This document shows positions 1 through 8,909 of a stretch of DNA of 39,078 bases, piece by piece (the first letter of the stretch is position 1; each line of letters opens with the position of its first letter). Source of the stretch: Cytophagaceae bacterium. GTDB taxonomy: Bacteria > Bacteroidota > Bacteroidia > Cytophagales > Spirosomataceae. The stretch spans positions 1-39,078 of the forward strand of contig JAIYBU010000160.1 of assembly GCA_027488335.1 (NCBI GenBank). Reading direction: 5' to 3'. The position numbers and the translations under genes were made by a program. Below the pieces are notes generated by a model that made no database searches, had not been told where the DNA came from, and saw only the letters and a list, made by a program, of their open reading frames with translations.

Positions 1-75
1 AAATAAAAACTTTATCATTAAATTTTCCGAACTTTGTAAAAAATTTCAGTAGATTTATTTATTTCATCCTTTTTC

Positions 76-1227
76 ATGCAAAAACGTCATCTTGCCATTC
101 TTGGTTCAACGGGTTCGATTGGAACACAAGCTCTGGAGGTAGTAGAAGCCAATCCTGATATTTTTGAAGTAGAAGTGCTGACCGCACAAAACAACGCTGA
201 TTTGTTGATTGAACAAGCAGCCCAATTTCGACCGAATGTAGTTGTGATTGCCAACGAAGACCTTTATGATAAAGTTTTTGCAGCCCTCGACCCACTTGAT
301 ATTAAAGTTTATACAGGTGAAAAATCGTTGGTTTCGGTCGTAGAAATGGAATCTGTCAATATGGTGCTGACGGCCTTAGTTGGTTACGCAGGTTTAATTC
401 CGACTGTGGCCGCCATCAAGGCAGGCAAGCACATTGCCTTAGCCAATAAAGAAACGCTCGTTGTTGCTGGCGAACTGGTGACAGAGTTAGCACAAAAACA
501 TAAAGTTGATATTCTGCCCGTTGATTCGGAGCATTCAGCAATATTTCAATGCTTGGTTGGGGAATTTCATAATCCCATCGAAAAGATAATTTTGACAGCT
601 TCGGGCGGTCCATTTAGAGGAAAAGACCGTGAGTTTTTAAAAACCGTTACAAAAGCACAGGCTCTAAAGCACCCCAATTGGAGCATGGGAGCAAAAATCA
701 CGATTGATTCGGCTTCGTTGATGAATAAAGGTTTGGAAGTGATTGAAGCAAAGTGGCTTTTTGGACTTACGCCCGACCAAATTGAAGTGGTGGTGCATCC
801 GCAAAGCATTATTCACTCGATGGTGCAGTTTGAAGATGGCAGTATGAAAGCCCAAATGGGTTTGCCCGATATGCGTGTACCGATTCAGTTTGCTATTGGC
901 TACCCAAATCGCTTAAAATCTAATTTTCCGAGAATGGATTTTGCACAATTTCCATCTTTGACTTTCGAGAAGCCTGATTATGAAACTTTTAGAAATTTAA
1001 GTTTTGCATTTGAAGCCCTTGAAGTTGGCGGAAATATGGCATGTATCGTGAATGCCGCCAATGAAATAGCCGTTGCTGCTTTCTTGCGTGATGAAATAGG
1101 TTTCTTAGAAATGTCGGATTTAATTGAAGATTGTATGAAAAAAGTGAGCTTCGTGCGTACACCAACGCTCGAAGATTATATAGAAACCGACAAAGAAACC
1201 AGACGTCTGGCTTTGGAGTTTGTTTAG
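76..1227 (+). CDS. dxr: 1-deoxy-D-xylulose 5-phosphate reductoisomerase
   Basis: Cytosolic enzyme of the non-mevalonate isoprenoid pathway; it rearranges and reduces 1-deoxy-xylulose 5-phosphate to 2-C-methyl-erythritol 4-phosphate with NADPH and a divalent metal. The protein has 383 residues, close to the usual 380-400. The NADPH-binding loop GSTGSIG is at residues 10-16. The metal-binding motif DSE is at 150-152 and the substrate-loop region NKGLEVIEA at about 217-225. The NPHS-like segment HPNWSMG is at about 199-205. The ATG start directly precedes the conserved beta strand leading into GSTGSIG, so the N-terminus is right. It is the first gene in the window and is followed after 90 bases by a pseudouridine synthase on the same strand. 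Identification is near certain. Confidence 0.97.
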   Translation: MQKRHLAILGSTGSIGTQALEVVEANPDIFEVEVLTAQNNADLLIEQAAQFRPNVVVIANEDLYDKVFAALDPLDIKVYTGEKSLVSVVEMESVNMVLTALVGYAGLIPTVAAIKAGKHIALANKETLVVAGELVTELAQKHKVDILPVDSEHSAIFQCLVGEFHNPIEKIILTASGGPFRGKDREFLKTVTKAQALKHPNWSMGAKITIDSASLMNKGLEVIEAKWLFGLTPDQIEVVVHPQSIIHSMVQFEDGSMKAQMGLPDMRVPIQFAIGYPNRLKSNFPRMDFAQFPSLTFEKPDYETFRNLSFAFEALEVGGNMACIVNAANEIAVAAFLRDEIGFLEMSDLIEDCMKKVSFVRTPTLEDYIETDKETRRLALEFV

Positions 1228-1232
1228 TTTTT

Positions 1233-1296
1233 GGCTGTCAGCAATCGGCTGTCAGCAAAGCATTTTTTTTAAGCCGATGGCTGGGCTGGACAGCCA
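1233..1296. repeat. Short direct repeat plus inverted arm between dxr and the RluA gene
   Basis: The 12-base unit GGCTGTCAGCAA occurs at 1233-1244 and again at 1247-1258. About 25 bases further on, near 1285-1295, GCTGGACAGCC is close to the reverse complement of the unit, so the transcript could fold. I see no T-tract typical of a terminator directly after the second arm. It looks like one of the small non-coding repeats found between genes in this group of bacteria; function unknown. Confidence 0.5.
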
Positions 1297-1317
1297 ACAC
1301 AAGTATTAAATAGTAAC

Positions 1318-2049
1318 ATGGCAAAGAAACAACCATTTCAAGTAGTTTACGAAGATAATCATATCATTATCGTCAATAAAGCACAAGGTATTTTGGTGCA
1401 AGGCGATAGCACGGGCGATAAAACGCTTTCGGACTACGTAAAGCATTATATCAAAGAAAAATACAACAAACCTGGCGATGTGTTTTTGGGAACAGTGCAT
1501 CGCCTTGACCGACCTGTGAGTGGTTTAGTGGTTTTTGCACGTACCTCAAAGGCTCTCGAACGTATGAACGAACTTTTCCGCAAAAGAGAAATTCAGAAAA
1601 CGTATTGGGCCGTTGTGGGTAATAAACCCGAGAAAAAATCAGGAAAACTCACCAATTGGCTTGTAAAAGATGAAGCCAGAAATATCGTAAAGGCATTTAA
1701 TGAAGAAGTGGAAGGCTCGCAAAAAGCTGAACTGACTTACCGCTATTTAGGTGAAATCAACCATTCACATTTGCTTGAAGTAAATCCAATTACTGGTCGT
1801 CCACACCAAATTCGTGTGCAGTTGGCAAAAATGGGTTGTCCGATTCGAGGTGATGTAAAATACGGTTTTCCTCGCCCAAATCTCGAAGGCAATATCAATC
1901 TTCATGCTCGACGCTTATATTTTGTACATCCAGTAAAAAAAGAGCCAATTATCTGTAAAGCAGCATTACCTGAAAATCCATTTTGGGAGGAATTCTTAGA
2001 ACTTGACCCCGAAGATGTGAAAACCGAAAATTTGGACTTTTTATATTGA
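1318..2049 (+). CDS. RluA-family pseudouridine synthase
   Basis: Isomerises uridine to pseudouridine in rRNA or tRNA. The 243-residue protein has the RluA-family catalytic motif HRLDRPVSG with Asp64 as the expected nucleophile, and the downstream family motif GRPHQIRVQLA at about residues 160-170. There is no N-terminal S4 RNA-binding domain: the protein starts almost directly with the catalytic core strand FQVVYEDNHIIIVNK. This resembles the short RluA/RluC-like or TruC-like proteins, and the target base cannot be told from sequence. It is followed by a strong terminator, so it ends a transcription unit. Family sure, exact target unknown. Confidence 0.92.
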   Translation: MAKKQPFQVVYEDNHIIIVNKAQGILVQGDSTGDKTLSDYVKHYIKEKYNKPGDVFLGTVHRLDRPVSGLVVFARTSKALERMNELFRKREIQKTYWAVVGNKPEKKSGKLTNWLVKDEARNIVKAFNEEVEGSQKAELTYRYLGEINHSHLLEVNPITGRPHQIRVQLAKMGCPIRGDVKYGFPRPNLEGNINLHARRLYFVHPVKKEPIICKAALPENPFWEEFLELDPEDVKTENLDFLY

Positions 2050-2060
2050 GAAAACTATTA

Positions 2061-2089
2061 GCGTTTGGTTTAGACCAAACGCTTTTTTT
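2061..2089 (+). terminator. Rho-independent terminator after the RluA gene
   Basis: A perfect 9-bp stem, GCGTTTGGT at 2061-2069 and ACCAAACGC at 2074-2082, closes a 4-base loop and is followed by seven T. It lies 11 bases after the stop codon of the pseudouridine synthase gene. Confidence 0.9.
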
Positions 2090-2153
2090 ATGATATATTT
2101 GAGAGATATTTATTCAATCCTTAAAAAATCAACCTTCAATTCTATAAAAACTA

Positions 2154-3095
2154 ATGAATCGTAGAAACTTTCTTTCAAAAAGTGTCTTGGCCGCAGGTGC
2201 AACAGGCCTCGGTACTACTACTACCACTTTGGCAGCCAACGATTTGGTGTCTTCGCCGACAAATGCAGCTCCATATAAGTATAAACTTTTGTATGCACCG
2301 CATTTTGGAATGTTTGAAAATTCGGCAGGAAAAGACCTTTTCGACCAACTTAAATTCATGGCCGATAACGGTTTCATGGCTCTCGAAGACAACGGAATGT
2401 TAGGCCGCCCCCTTGAAACTCAAACTAAAATCGGTGAAACCCTTGCCAAACTTGGCATGAAGATGGGCGTTTTTGTGGTTGATGGTGGCGACAACTGGAA
2501 AGTTTCGTTGGCAACAGGGAAAAAAGAATTTCTTGAAAACTTCTTAAAAACTTGTCGTGCTTCGGTTGAAACCGCCAAGCGTTGCAACGCCAAATACATG
2601 ACGGTTGTACCTGGCTATTTTGAGCGAAACCTTCCCTTAGGAGTCCAAACCGCTAACGTGATTGATGCCTTGCGTCGTGCATCTGATATTTTTGAGCCAC
2701 ATAATCTAACAATGGTGCTTGAGCCACTGAGCGATAATGCAGATTTATTCCTTCGCCACTCTGACCAGTCTTATATGATTTGTAAGGCCGTAAATAGTCC
2801 ATCGTGCAAAATTTTGTTTGATATGTGGCACATGCAAAGAAATGAAGGACGTATGACTCGAAATATGGATTTGTGCTGGGAGGAAATTGCGTATTTTCAA
2901 ATAGGTGATGAACCAGGCCGCAAAGAACCAACCACTGGCGAAATTAATTATAAAGCACTTTTCAAGCATATTTATGAAAAGTCAAAAGCCAATAATCAAG
3001 AGTTTATTATGGGTATGGAACACGGCAATTTTGCGAAAGGCAAAGAAGGAGAAATGAAACTCATTGAAGCTTATCAATGGAGCGATAATTTTTGA
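2154..3095 (+). CDS. Tat-exported TIM-barrel protein, hydroxypyruvate isomerase-like
   Basis: A 313-residue member of the xylose isomerase-like/AP-endonuclease-2 TIM-barrel superfamily, closest in style to hydroxypyruvate isomerase (interconversion of hydroxypyruvate and tartronate semialdehyde). The N-terminus MNRRNFLSK followed by an Ala/Gly-rich stretch is a twin-arginine signal, so the folded protein should be exported to the periplasm. Candidate metal ligands in family order are the Glu in VLEPLS, the Asp and His in FDMWH, the Gln in FQIGD and the Glu in GMEHG. A possible -7 promoter element TATATTTG lies at 2094-2101. Many Bacteroidota carry such exported isomerase-like proteins of unproven substrate, so the sugar or acid acted on is open. 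It ends in a terminator shared with the convergent lipoprotein gene. Confidence 0.78.
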   Translation: MNRRNFLSKSVLAAGATGLGTTTTTLAANDLVSSPTNAAPYKYKLLYAPHFGMFENSAGKDLFDQLKFMADNGFMALEDNGMLGRPLETQTKIGETLAKLGMKMGVFVVDGGDNWKVSLATGKKEFLENFLKTCRASVETAKRCNAKYMTVVPGYFERNLPLGVQTANVIDALRRASDIFEPHNLTMVLEPLSDNADLFLRHSDQSYMICKAVNSPSCKILFDMWHMQRNEGRMTRNMDLCWEEIAYFQIGDEPGRKEPTTGEINYKALFKHIYEKSKANNQEFIMGMEHGNFAKGKEGEMKLIEAYQWSDNF

Positions 3096-3102
3096 GACTA
3101 AC

Positions 3103-3132
3103 AAAAAAAGGGAAGCGAAGCTTCCCTTTTTT
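3103..3132. terminator. Bidirectional terminator between convergent genes
   Basis: Stem GGGAAGC at 3110-3116 and GCTTCCC at 3120-3126 around loop GAA, with seven A before and six T after. It can serve the isomerase-like gene on the plus strand and the lipoprotein gene on the minus strand. Confidence 0.9.
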
Positions 3133-3144
3133 ATACTAAATATC

Positions 3145-3924
3145 TTATAACTCCTGCACACTCATTACGCCCAAGTTTTCAAATAATTTTGACCAATAAA
3201 AGGTAATTGTAGGGTTATTTTCTTTAATTGAACTCGTTGGTTCAAAGGGTAAAATCATCGAAATGTCAGGGCTATTCAAAGCCAAATCTTTATATTTTTC
3301 GGCATCGGCTTTTGCCCAACTTTCTGCTTCCGAATTGTCTTTTGGCGGTTTTTGTTGAAAATCTCGGCCATTTTTTACACTTTCAACCATATCGCTCAAA
3401 TAATATACTTTCACTACTGCACCTGATTCTGAGGCCTTAGCAATAACAGGAAGGCTTGCCAAAATATTGGTTTCACGATTCGACGCATTATCATTTTGGG
3501 CGTTGAGGCGTGTCATTGCTTGTTTAGAAACAAAGGTGCGTTCTTTTCTGATGGATAAATCATAAGAAGTTTGAATGGCTTCTAAATCAGTTGCATTCAT
3601 GCCTTCGGTTTCTTCCATTTCTGTGCGGCAGGTGAGTGATAAACAACGCCCTTTAGCCGTATTTTCGTGGATATAATAAATCTCAAATTTATCACCCGAT
3701 TTTCTTAGATTTTCTTCGATAATACTATTGAGGGCTTGCTGGTATTTCTGAGCTACAAAAGGCTTTGAAACATCCACACTTGCAGTTTTATCAATAAATA
3801 TAAGCGTGTAGATGGCTGGACTATCAGCTTTGTTTTCGGTTTTCTGAGCTTTTTTTTCTCCGCATGAAGCAAGAATTAATGATAAAGAGATAAGAAAGTA
3901 AAAGAGATTGAGCTTTTTCATCAA
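3145..3924 (-). CDS. Lipoprotein with a von Willebrand factor A-like fold
   Basis: A 259-residue protein of unknown function. The N-terminus MMKKLNLFYFLISLS leads into the lipobox-like LASC at about residues 18-21, so it is probably lipid-anchored in the cell envelope. Just after the linker the segment LIFIDKTASVD carries a DxTxS pattern that fits the MIDAS metal site of VWA domains, and the later YYLSDMVES gives the expected Ser-Asp of the same site. The rest has no motif I recognise. On the minus strand a -7-like element TAATTTTG (CAAAATTA at 4005-4012 on the plus strand) could be its promoter. It sits next to a second lipoprotein gene on the same strand, about 93 bases apart, but the two are not obviously related. 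Confidence 0.7.
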   Translation of the reverse strand: MMKKLNLFYFLISLSLILASCGEKKAQKTENKADSPAIYTLIFIDKTASVDVSKPFVAQKYQQALNSIIEENLRKSGDKFEIYYIHENTAKGRCLSLTCRTEMEETEGMNATDLEAIQTSYDLSIRKERTFVSKQAMTRLNAQNDNASNRETNILASLPVIAKASESGAVVKVYYLSDMVESVKNGRDFQQKPPKDNSEAESWAKADAEKYKDLALNSPDISMILPFEPTSSIKENNPTITFYWSKLFENLGVMSVQEL

Positions 3925-4017
3925 ATTATTGTTAATGGGCGATTTGCCTAAATTATAAATGCTTTTTCTGCGTTTTCGGTTAGACTTTCGGTACAGACCT
4001 TTTGCAAAATTATACGT

Positions 4018-4938
4018 TCAATATTTCAACTTTAAAAGTTTTCTATAAGTGGTATCAGCGGGCGAGTTTTTCTCCCAATAAGCATTTTGAATGGTTGCTT
4101 TCAGAATACCTCTCGATGTCAATTTCTTCTTTTTTATTTCATAAGTATCTTCCCAACCTACAATTTGGTGCGGAAAACCTTTCTCGAAAACGATTCGTAA
4201 CTCTCGTTTAGATTCGGGAAATTTGATTTGATAATCCATTAAATCTTTGCCCTTAAATGTCGAATCTCCTTTATAAGGTTCGAGCTGCACTTGAGCCATT
4301 TCGGCCTGTACTTTTTTATGACGTAAACGCAATGAGGTCATGCTCGGAACCAACAGGATATTACCTTGTGGTAATTGTTCGATGGGCAATAGTCTAATTT
4401 TTGTCCAAAGTTCATCTTCGAGCATGCTGTAATCCATATGCCTTTCTTCTGAAACCTCTTCTTCAAAATATGACTTTCCGAGTATTTGATAACCATTTTG
4501 ATGATAATTAAGCTGCATAAAACTCTGTCCGCACCATTCTTGGTTAGTGTTTGTAACCTTTAGTGTAGCAGAAAAAGTATTGGTTTGTATCGGCGTAAAG
4601 ACCGACGTGTACATCGAATAGTCATAAATGCCCGTAACGAATTTCTTAATAAAATTCAGTTTTAGTACGGGTGTTGTGTTTTCTTTAGCATCTGACTCCA
4701 ATTTTACTTGTTTGTCCAGGCGGAAATCTTCGTTGACAAATACCATTATAGCTTCGCCCTTGTTAAGTTTTCCATACTGAGCCTGTTCTAAATCATAACT
4801 ACTAATTTCTGCTTTATTGGCAAACCAGTATTTCCTAAATTCTTGACTGTCAGATAATTGTATTTGTTTCTTTGCGTTTTTATTAGTACAAGCAGTAATC
4901 GTAAGTAATAGACTAAAAACTGTAATATAATATTTCAT
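4018..4938 (-). CDS. Hypothetical lipoprotein
   Basis: Unknown function. I place the start at the internal ATG (residue 11 of the longest open frame), because the protein then begins MKYYITVFSLLLTITACTNK, a textbook lipoprotein signal with the Cys at about residue 17. A -7-like element on the minus strand (CAAAATTA at 4966-4973 on the plus strand) would place the transcription start downstream of the longer frame's ATG, which also favours the shorter form. The mature part (about 290 residues) is mostly polar with beta-type alternation, and I recognise no domain. The end of this gene is only 93 bases before the VWA-like lipoprotein gene, so they may be co-transcribed. Confidence 0.65.
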   Translation of the reverse strand: MKYYITVFSLLLTITACTNKNAKKQIQLSDSQEFRKYWFANKAEISSYDLEQAQYGKLNKGEAIMVFVNEDFRLDKQVKLESDAKENTTPVLKLNFIKKFVTGIYDYSMYTSVFTPIQTNTFSATLKVTNTNQEWCGQSFMQLNYHQNGYQILGKSYFEEEVSEERHMDYSMLEDELWTKIRLLPIEQLPQGNILLVPSMTSLRLRHKKVQAEMAQVQLEPYKGDSTFKGKDLMDYQIKFPESKRELRIVFEKGFPHQIVGWEDTYEIKKKKLTSRGILKATIQNAYWEKNSPADTTYRKLLKLKY

Positions 4939-5101
4939 TTTTGGGGTTTGATGCAAATAATCTTTCAAAATTAATCAAATTGTATGGTAAAACGTAATCT
5001 TTAACGGTTAATGATAAGTTATTAAATGAGTTCACAGTTGATAGTTGGAAGTCTAAGGAATGCTTTTCCATTGCTTGAATTCTCGACCGAATTTGCAAAT
5101 T

Positions 5102-6007
5102 TCATTTTTTACCTTTCCAGCTAATCAAAAATACGCCGATTAAGACGAAAACCGTTCCAATGATTTGTTCGAGCCAAATGTTTTCGCCCAAAAATACGGT
5201 TGCCAGAAAAATCGTAAAAATTGGCCCAATACTCGCAATTATCGAAGCATTTCCCGAACCAACTTGTTTGATTCCCTCTGATAACATAAATGTTGGCAAA
5301 ACTGTTGAGAAAACGGCCATCGACAGCGAAATAATATAAACAGGCGTCGGAAAATTAAAAATCGCCAGCCCGTTTTCGATATAGCAGTGAATGAGTGTCG
5401 GGAAAAGTGCCGAAATAATCACCCATGAAGTAAAGCGAGTTGTGCCGAGTTTGGCAATTAGGTCATCGCTACTTATTAAATAAAAGGCATAAATAAAACC
5501 ACTAAAAATTACCCAAAAAGCTCCTAATCCGATGTTTTTTTGTTGATGAGCATCAAAATTCTTCAAAAATGCCAGCACGATTCCGAGATAGGTAATACCC
5601 AAAGCCAACCATTGCAGACGAGTGATTCGTTTATTGAGTAAAATTGCTCGCAGAATCAGTACGAAAGTAGGATAGACAAATAGTAAAATTCGCTCTAAAC
5701 TGGCCGTAATGTAGTTTAACCCCAAAAGATTAAAATACGCCGAAACATAATAACCCACAAAGCCAACGGCAAAAAGTTTTATCCAAGTAAGCATCGGCAC
5801 TTGCGGGTGAGATTCTTCTTGAATTCTTTTTCGAGATAAAATGAAAATGTAGAATGGCACCGCAAACAAAAATCGAAGCGAAAGCAAAGAAATAGTATCG
5901 ATACCATACTCATAAGCTGATTTGATGAAGATTCCTTTTAAAGCAAAACCAAATGCTGCCCCAAAGACCAATCCTGCTCCTAACCAATAATTTGAGCGTT
6001 TGGGCAT
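5102..6007 (-). CDS. EamA-family (DMT superfamily) membrane transporter
   Basis: A 301-residue integral membrane protein with about ten hydrophobic helices arranged as two similar halves, the EamA (formerly DUF6) layout of drug/metabolite exporters. Family signs are the early GAAFGFALKGIFIKSAYEYG segment, the mid-protein ITRLQWLALGITYLGIVL, and near the end the stretch GIKQVGSGNASIIASIGPIF followed by LGENIWLEQIIGTVFVLIGVFLI, typical of the second EamA repeat. The C-terminus is the basic tail SWKGKK. The substrate cannot be inferred; relatives export amino acids or metabolites. It is transcribed divergently from the glycogen synthase gene. Confidence 0.88.
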   Translation of the reverse strand: MPKRSNYWLGAGLVFGAAFGFALKGIFIKSAYEYGIDTISLLSLRFLFAVPFYIFILSRKRIQEESHPQVPMLTWIKLFAVGFVGYYVSAYFNLLGLNYITASLERILLFVYPTFVLILRAILLNKRITRLQWLALGITYLGIVLAFLKNFDAHQQKNIGLGAFWVIFSGFIYAFYLISSDDLIAKLGTTRFTSWVIISALFPTLIHCYIENGLAIFNFPTPVYIISLSMAVFSTVLPTFMLSEGIKQVGSGNASIIASIGPIFTIFLATVFLGENIWLEQIIGTVFVLIGVFLISWKGKK

Positions 6008-6200
6008 AAAAATAAGCTAAAATTAATAAAATCAATGAATGAAAATGATAGATTTGCCATGAGAAATTTAAGTAAAAAATAGCAGAATGTCTAAAATTTG
6101 ACTTACACGATTAGAATTGTTTGAAAAGTTAAATTTTTTATTGCTATTATTAAATTTTTTGAGCTAATTCAACCCGATGTTTTACTATTTTTTTACCAAC

Positions 6201-8066
6201 ATGGCAACCAAAGCAAAATTAAAAAGAGAATCAGAAGAGACCATTAGTATCAAGCCACGAGAGCAAAAGAAGCCAATGTTGATGGAAATAGCTTGGGAAG
6301 TATGCAACCAAGTGGGGGGGATTTATACCGTTATTCGTTCAAAAGTACCTGCGATGGTCGAAGAATGGGGCGAAAATTATTGCCTCGTTGGCCCATATTT
6401 TCCGAATACTGCAATGATTGAGTTTGAGCCGATTGCCGACCTCGACGAATCACCTTTCGGAAAAACAGTTAAGAAAATGCAAGAAATGGGCTTTGATGTT
6501 CATTACGGTCGCTGGCTCGTAACTGGCAAACCCAAAATTGTATTGCTTGATTTTAAGGCTTTAGTAAAAAACTGTAACGACTATAAGTTTCAACTTTGGG
6601 AAAGACACCAAATTTCAACCCTCAACGCCGAACCACTCGTTGACCAAGTAATTGCTCTCGGCGAAATGATTCGGGTTTTCTTAACCGAATTTGGTGAGGC
6701 TTTCGGTAATAAAAATGATGTTTTGGCTCATTTCCACGAATGGATGGTGGCAACCGCTCTGATTGATATTCGTACCGATAATGTGCCAATTTCAACGGTA
6801 TTTACTACGCACGCAACCATGTTGGGTCGTTATATTGCAGGGAACGAAGAAAGCTTTTATGATAAACTTTCGACGTATAATTGGGAGGTTGAAGCTAAAA
6901 ACTACGGTATCGAAGCCCAAGCGAAAATCGAACGTTTGGCTGCTCAAAAATCGCATGTTTTGACAACCGTGAGCGATGTGACAGCTAAAGAATGTGAAGT
7001 GTTTTTCGGCAGAGCTTGCGATTTGATTTTACCAAATGGCCTAAACGTAACTCGTTTTGCCGCTACGCACGAATTTCAAAATTTACACCTAAAGTATAAG
7101 GAGAAAATCCACCAGTTTGTGATGGGGCATTTCTTCCAAAGTTATTCATGGGATTTAGACGATACACTCTATTTCTTTACTTCTGGCCGTTACGAATATC
7201 GCAATAAAGGTTATGATATAACACTTGAAGCCCTCAAACGCCTCAATTTCAAACTGGTACAAGCAGGTGTCGATACAACGGTTGTGATGTTTATCATTAC
7301 CAAAAATCCAGTACATTCTATTGACCCCGAAGTGTTGCAGTCGAGAGCTGTCATGGAAGAAATTCGACAAACTTGCGAATCCATTGAGAAGCAAATCGGC
7401 GACCATCTTTTTCACGCTTCGGCATCGAACGAAGACCCAAATTTGCCAGATTTGAATCAGTTTGTTGATGAATATTGGAGACTACGCTTGCGTCGCACGA
7501 TTCAAACTTGGAAAACCAAGAAACTTCCCCATACCGTAACGCACTTACTCAAGCAGCCCGATGATATTACGAGCTATTTGAAACAAACAAACTTACTTAA
7601 TCACGAACAAGACCGAGTAAAATTTGTGTATCACCCAGATTTTATTTCGCCAACCAATCCTCTTTTTGGGATGGAATATAGCCAATTTGTGCGTGGTTGT
7701 CATTTAGGCGTTTTTCCGAGTTACTACGAGCCGTGGGGTTATACGCCGCTTGAGTGCGTAGTGCGAGGAATTCCGACCGTAACAAGCGATTTATCGGGTT
7801 TTGGAGATTTTATCATGCAATTGATGAAAGACTACGATAATGTAGGTGTTTATGTGGTAAATCGTAAGAAACAATCGTTCGATAAAGCCGCCGACCAATT
7901 GGCCGAATTATTATTCAAATTCGTAACCATGAATCGTCGTGAGCGTATCATGCAGCGAAACCGTGTGGAAAATATTTCGGAAGTATTCGACTGGTCGAAC
8001 CTACGTTCATATTACGATACCGCCCACGATTTAGCACTCAAACGCAAAGGTGTAACACGAATGTAG
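6201..8066 (+). CDS. Glycogen synthase, eukaryote-like GT3 family
   Basis: Transfers glucose from a nucleotide sugar to the growing alpha-1,4-glucan. The segment EVCNQVGGIYTVIRSK near the N-terminus and SYYEPWGYTPLEC near residue 515 are hallmarks of the GT3 (fungal/animal glycogen synthase) family, not of the usual bacterial GT5 GlgA. I start at the second ATG (MATKAKLKRES): the longer frame adds only MFYYFFTN, a hydrophobic extension unlikely in a cytosolic enzyme. With 621 residues it is shorter than the animal enzymes (about 700), lacking the long regulatory tails. No other glycogen gene is next to it. Its promoter region shares a 15-base sequence with that of pcaH. GT3 synthases are known in Bacteroidota, so this is expected for the group. 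Confidence 0.93.
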   Translation: MATKAKLKRESEETISIKPREQKKPMLMEIAWEVCNQVGGIYTVIRSKVPAMVEEWGENYCLVGPYFPNTAMIEFEPIADLDESPFGKTVKKMQEMGFDVHYGRWLVTGKPKIVLLDFKALVKNCNDYKFQLWERHQISTLNAEPLVDQVIALGEMIRVFLTEFGEAFGNKNDVLAHFHEWMVATALIDIRTDNVPISTVFTTHATMLGRYIAGNEESFYDKLSTYNWEVEAKNYGIEAQAKIERLAAQKSHVLTTVSDVTAKECEVFFGRACDLILPNGLNVTRFAATHEFQNLHLKYKEKIHQFVMGHFFQSYSWDLDDTLYFFTSGRYEYRNKGYDITLEALKRLNFKLVQAGVDTTVVMFIITKNPVHSIDPEVLQSRAVMEEIRQTCESIEKQIGDHLFHASASNEDPNLPDLNQFVDEYWRLRLRRTIQTWKTKKLPHTVTHLLKQPDDITSYLKQTNLLNHEQDRVKFVYHPDFISPTNPLFGMEYSQFVRGCHLGVFPSYYEPWGYTPLECVVRGIPTVTSDLSGFGDFIMQLMKDYDNVGVYVVNRKKQSFDKAADQLAELLFKFVTMNRRERIMQRNRVENISEVFDWSNLRSYYDTAHDLALKRKGVTRM

Positions 8067-8151
8067 TATTTATAAAATAGTAGTATTAATTTATGAAATC
8101 ACTGCTATTTTGGTATAGAAATGTTTAAAAATATACAATTTTAAATAAGCT

Positions 8152-8196
8152 AAAAAACACATAAGTTGCTGTTTATCAGTAAATTATGTGTTTTTT
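8152..8196 (+). terminator. Terminator after glycogen synthase
   Basis: A 13-bp inverted repeat, AAAAAACACATAA at 8152-8164 and TTATGTGTTTTTT at 8184-8196, with a 19-base loop and a run of T in the right arm. The loop is long for a classic terminator but position and T-run fit. Confidence 0.7.
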
Positions 8197-8231
8197 GTTA
8201 TAAGACTAACATGAAATATCACAATTTTGTG

Positions 8232-8239
8232 TAATTTTG
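8232..8239 (+). promoter_or_regulatory. Candidate -7 element for plsY
   Basis: TAATTTTG matches the Bacteroidota TAnnTTTG -7 element exactly. Transcription would start near 8246, downstream of a possible TTG start at 8237, which supports the ATG at 8261. I see no good -33 TTTG at the usual distance. Confidence 0.45.
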
Positions 8240-8260
8240 CTTTCCTATCAATATCAACAA

Positions 8261-8872
8261 ATGACCTTAATGATTTTTAGCACTATTTTTGCCTATTTAG
8301 CAGGCTCAATTCCTACAGCAGTTTGGTACGGTAAAATTTTTCATGGAATAGATGTTCGTCAGCACGGAAGCGGAAATGCAGGGGCAACCAATTCACTTCG
8401 CACACTTGGCAAAAAAGCAGGTATCATTGTTCTCATCGTCGATTTTTTGAAGGGTTTTTTAGCCGTAAAAGCTATAAGTTTATTTTCATCAGAAACAGAT
8501 GGTGTTTTATCTCTAATCATGGGTTTGGCCGTGATAGCTGGACATATTTTTCCGATTTTTGCCCAATTTAGAGGAGGAAAAGGCGTGGCTACGGCAATGG
8601 GCGTTTTGGTGGCCACTTTCCCGTGGGCGGCTTTGGGTTGTATGGTAGTATTTATGATGATTGTTGTTGCTACTAAATATGTATCGCTGGGGTCGATTCT
8701 CGGAGCATTGGCTTTCCCGATTCAGCTAACCTTCAATCTTTGGAACGATAATGCCGATAAGTATGCCATTGGTTTTGCTTGGCTGATATTTATTATTTTG
8801 GCCGTTATGCACCGCCAAAATATCCAACGCTTACTAAAAGGAACCGAAAGTAAGTTTGGTGCGAAAAAATAA
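8261..8872 (+). CDS. plsY: Glycerol-3-phosphate acyltransferase PlsY
   Basis: Polytopic inner-membrane enzyme that uses acyl-phosphate to acylate glycerol-3-phosphate, the first step of phospholipid synthesis. The conserved motifs are present: AGSIPTAVWYG at the N-terminus, HGSGNAGATNSLRTLGKK after it, and FRGGKGVATAMG in the middle. Five or so hydrophobic helices surround them, the usual PlsY topology. Length from the ATG is 203 residues, normal for the family. I reject the upstream TTG because it overlaps the probable -7 element. The gene directly precedes the M20 peptidase gene, which seems to have its own promoter. Confidence 0.96.
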   Translation: MTLMIFSTIFAYLAGSIPTAVWYGKIFHGIDVRQHGSGNAGATNSLRTLGKKAGIIVLIVDFLKGFLAVKAISLFSSETDGVLSLIMGLAVIAGHIFPIFAQFRGGKGVATAMGVLVATFPWAALGCMVVFMMIVVATKYVSLGSILGALAFPIQLTFNLWNDNADKYAIGFAWLIFIILAVMHRQNIQRLLKGTESKFGAKK

Positions 8873-8885
8873 ACCCATAACTTTG
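8855..8885 (+). promoter_or_regulatory. Bacteroidota-type promoter for the M20 peptidase gene
   Basis: TTTG at 8855-8858, a 19-base spacer, and TAACTTTG at 8878-8885 match the TTTG-N19-TAnnTTTG consensus exactly. The -33 box lies inside the 3' end of plsY. Transcription would begin near 8892, about 18 bases before the ATG. Confidence 0.75.
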
Positions 8886-8909
8886 TATTAGATAGAAAAC
8901 CACAAATTC

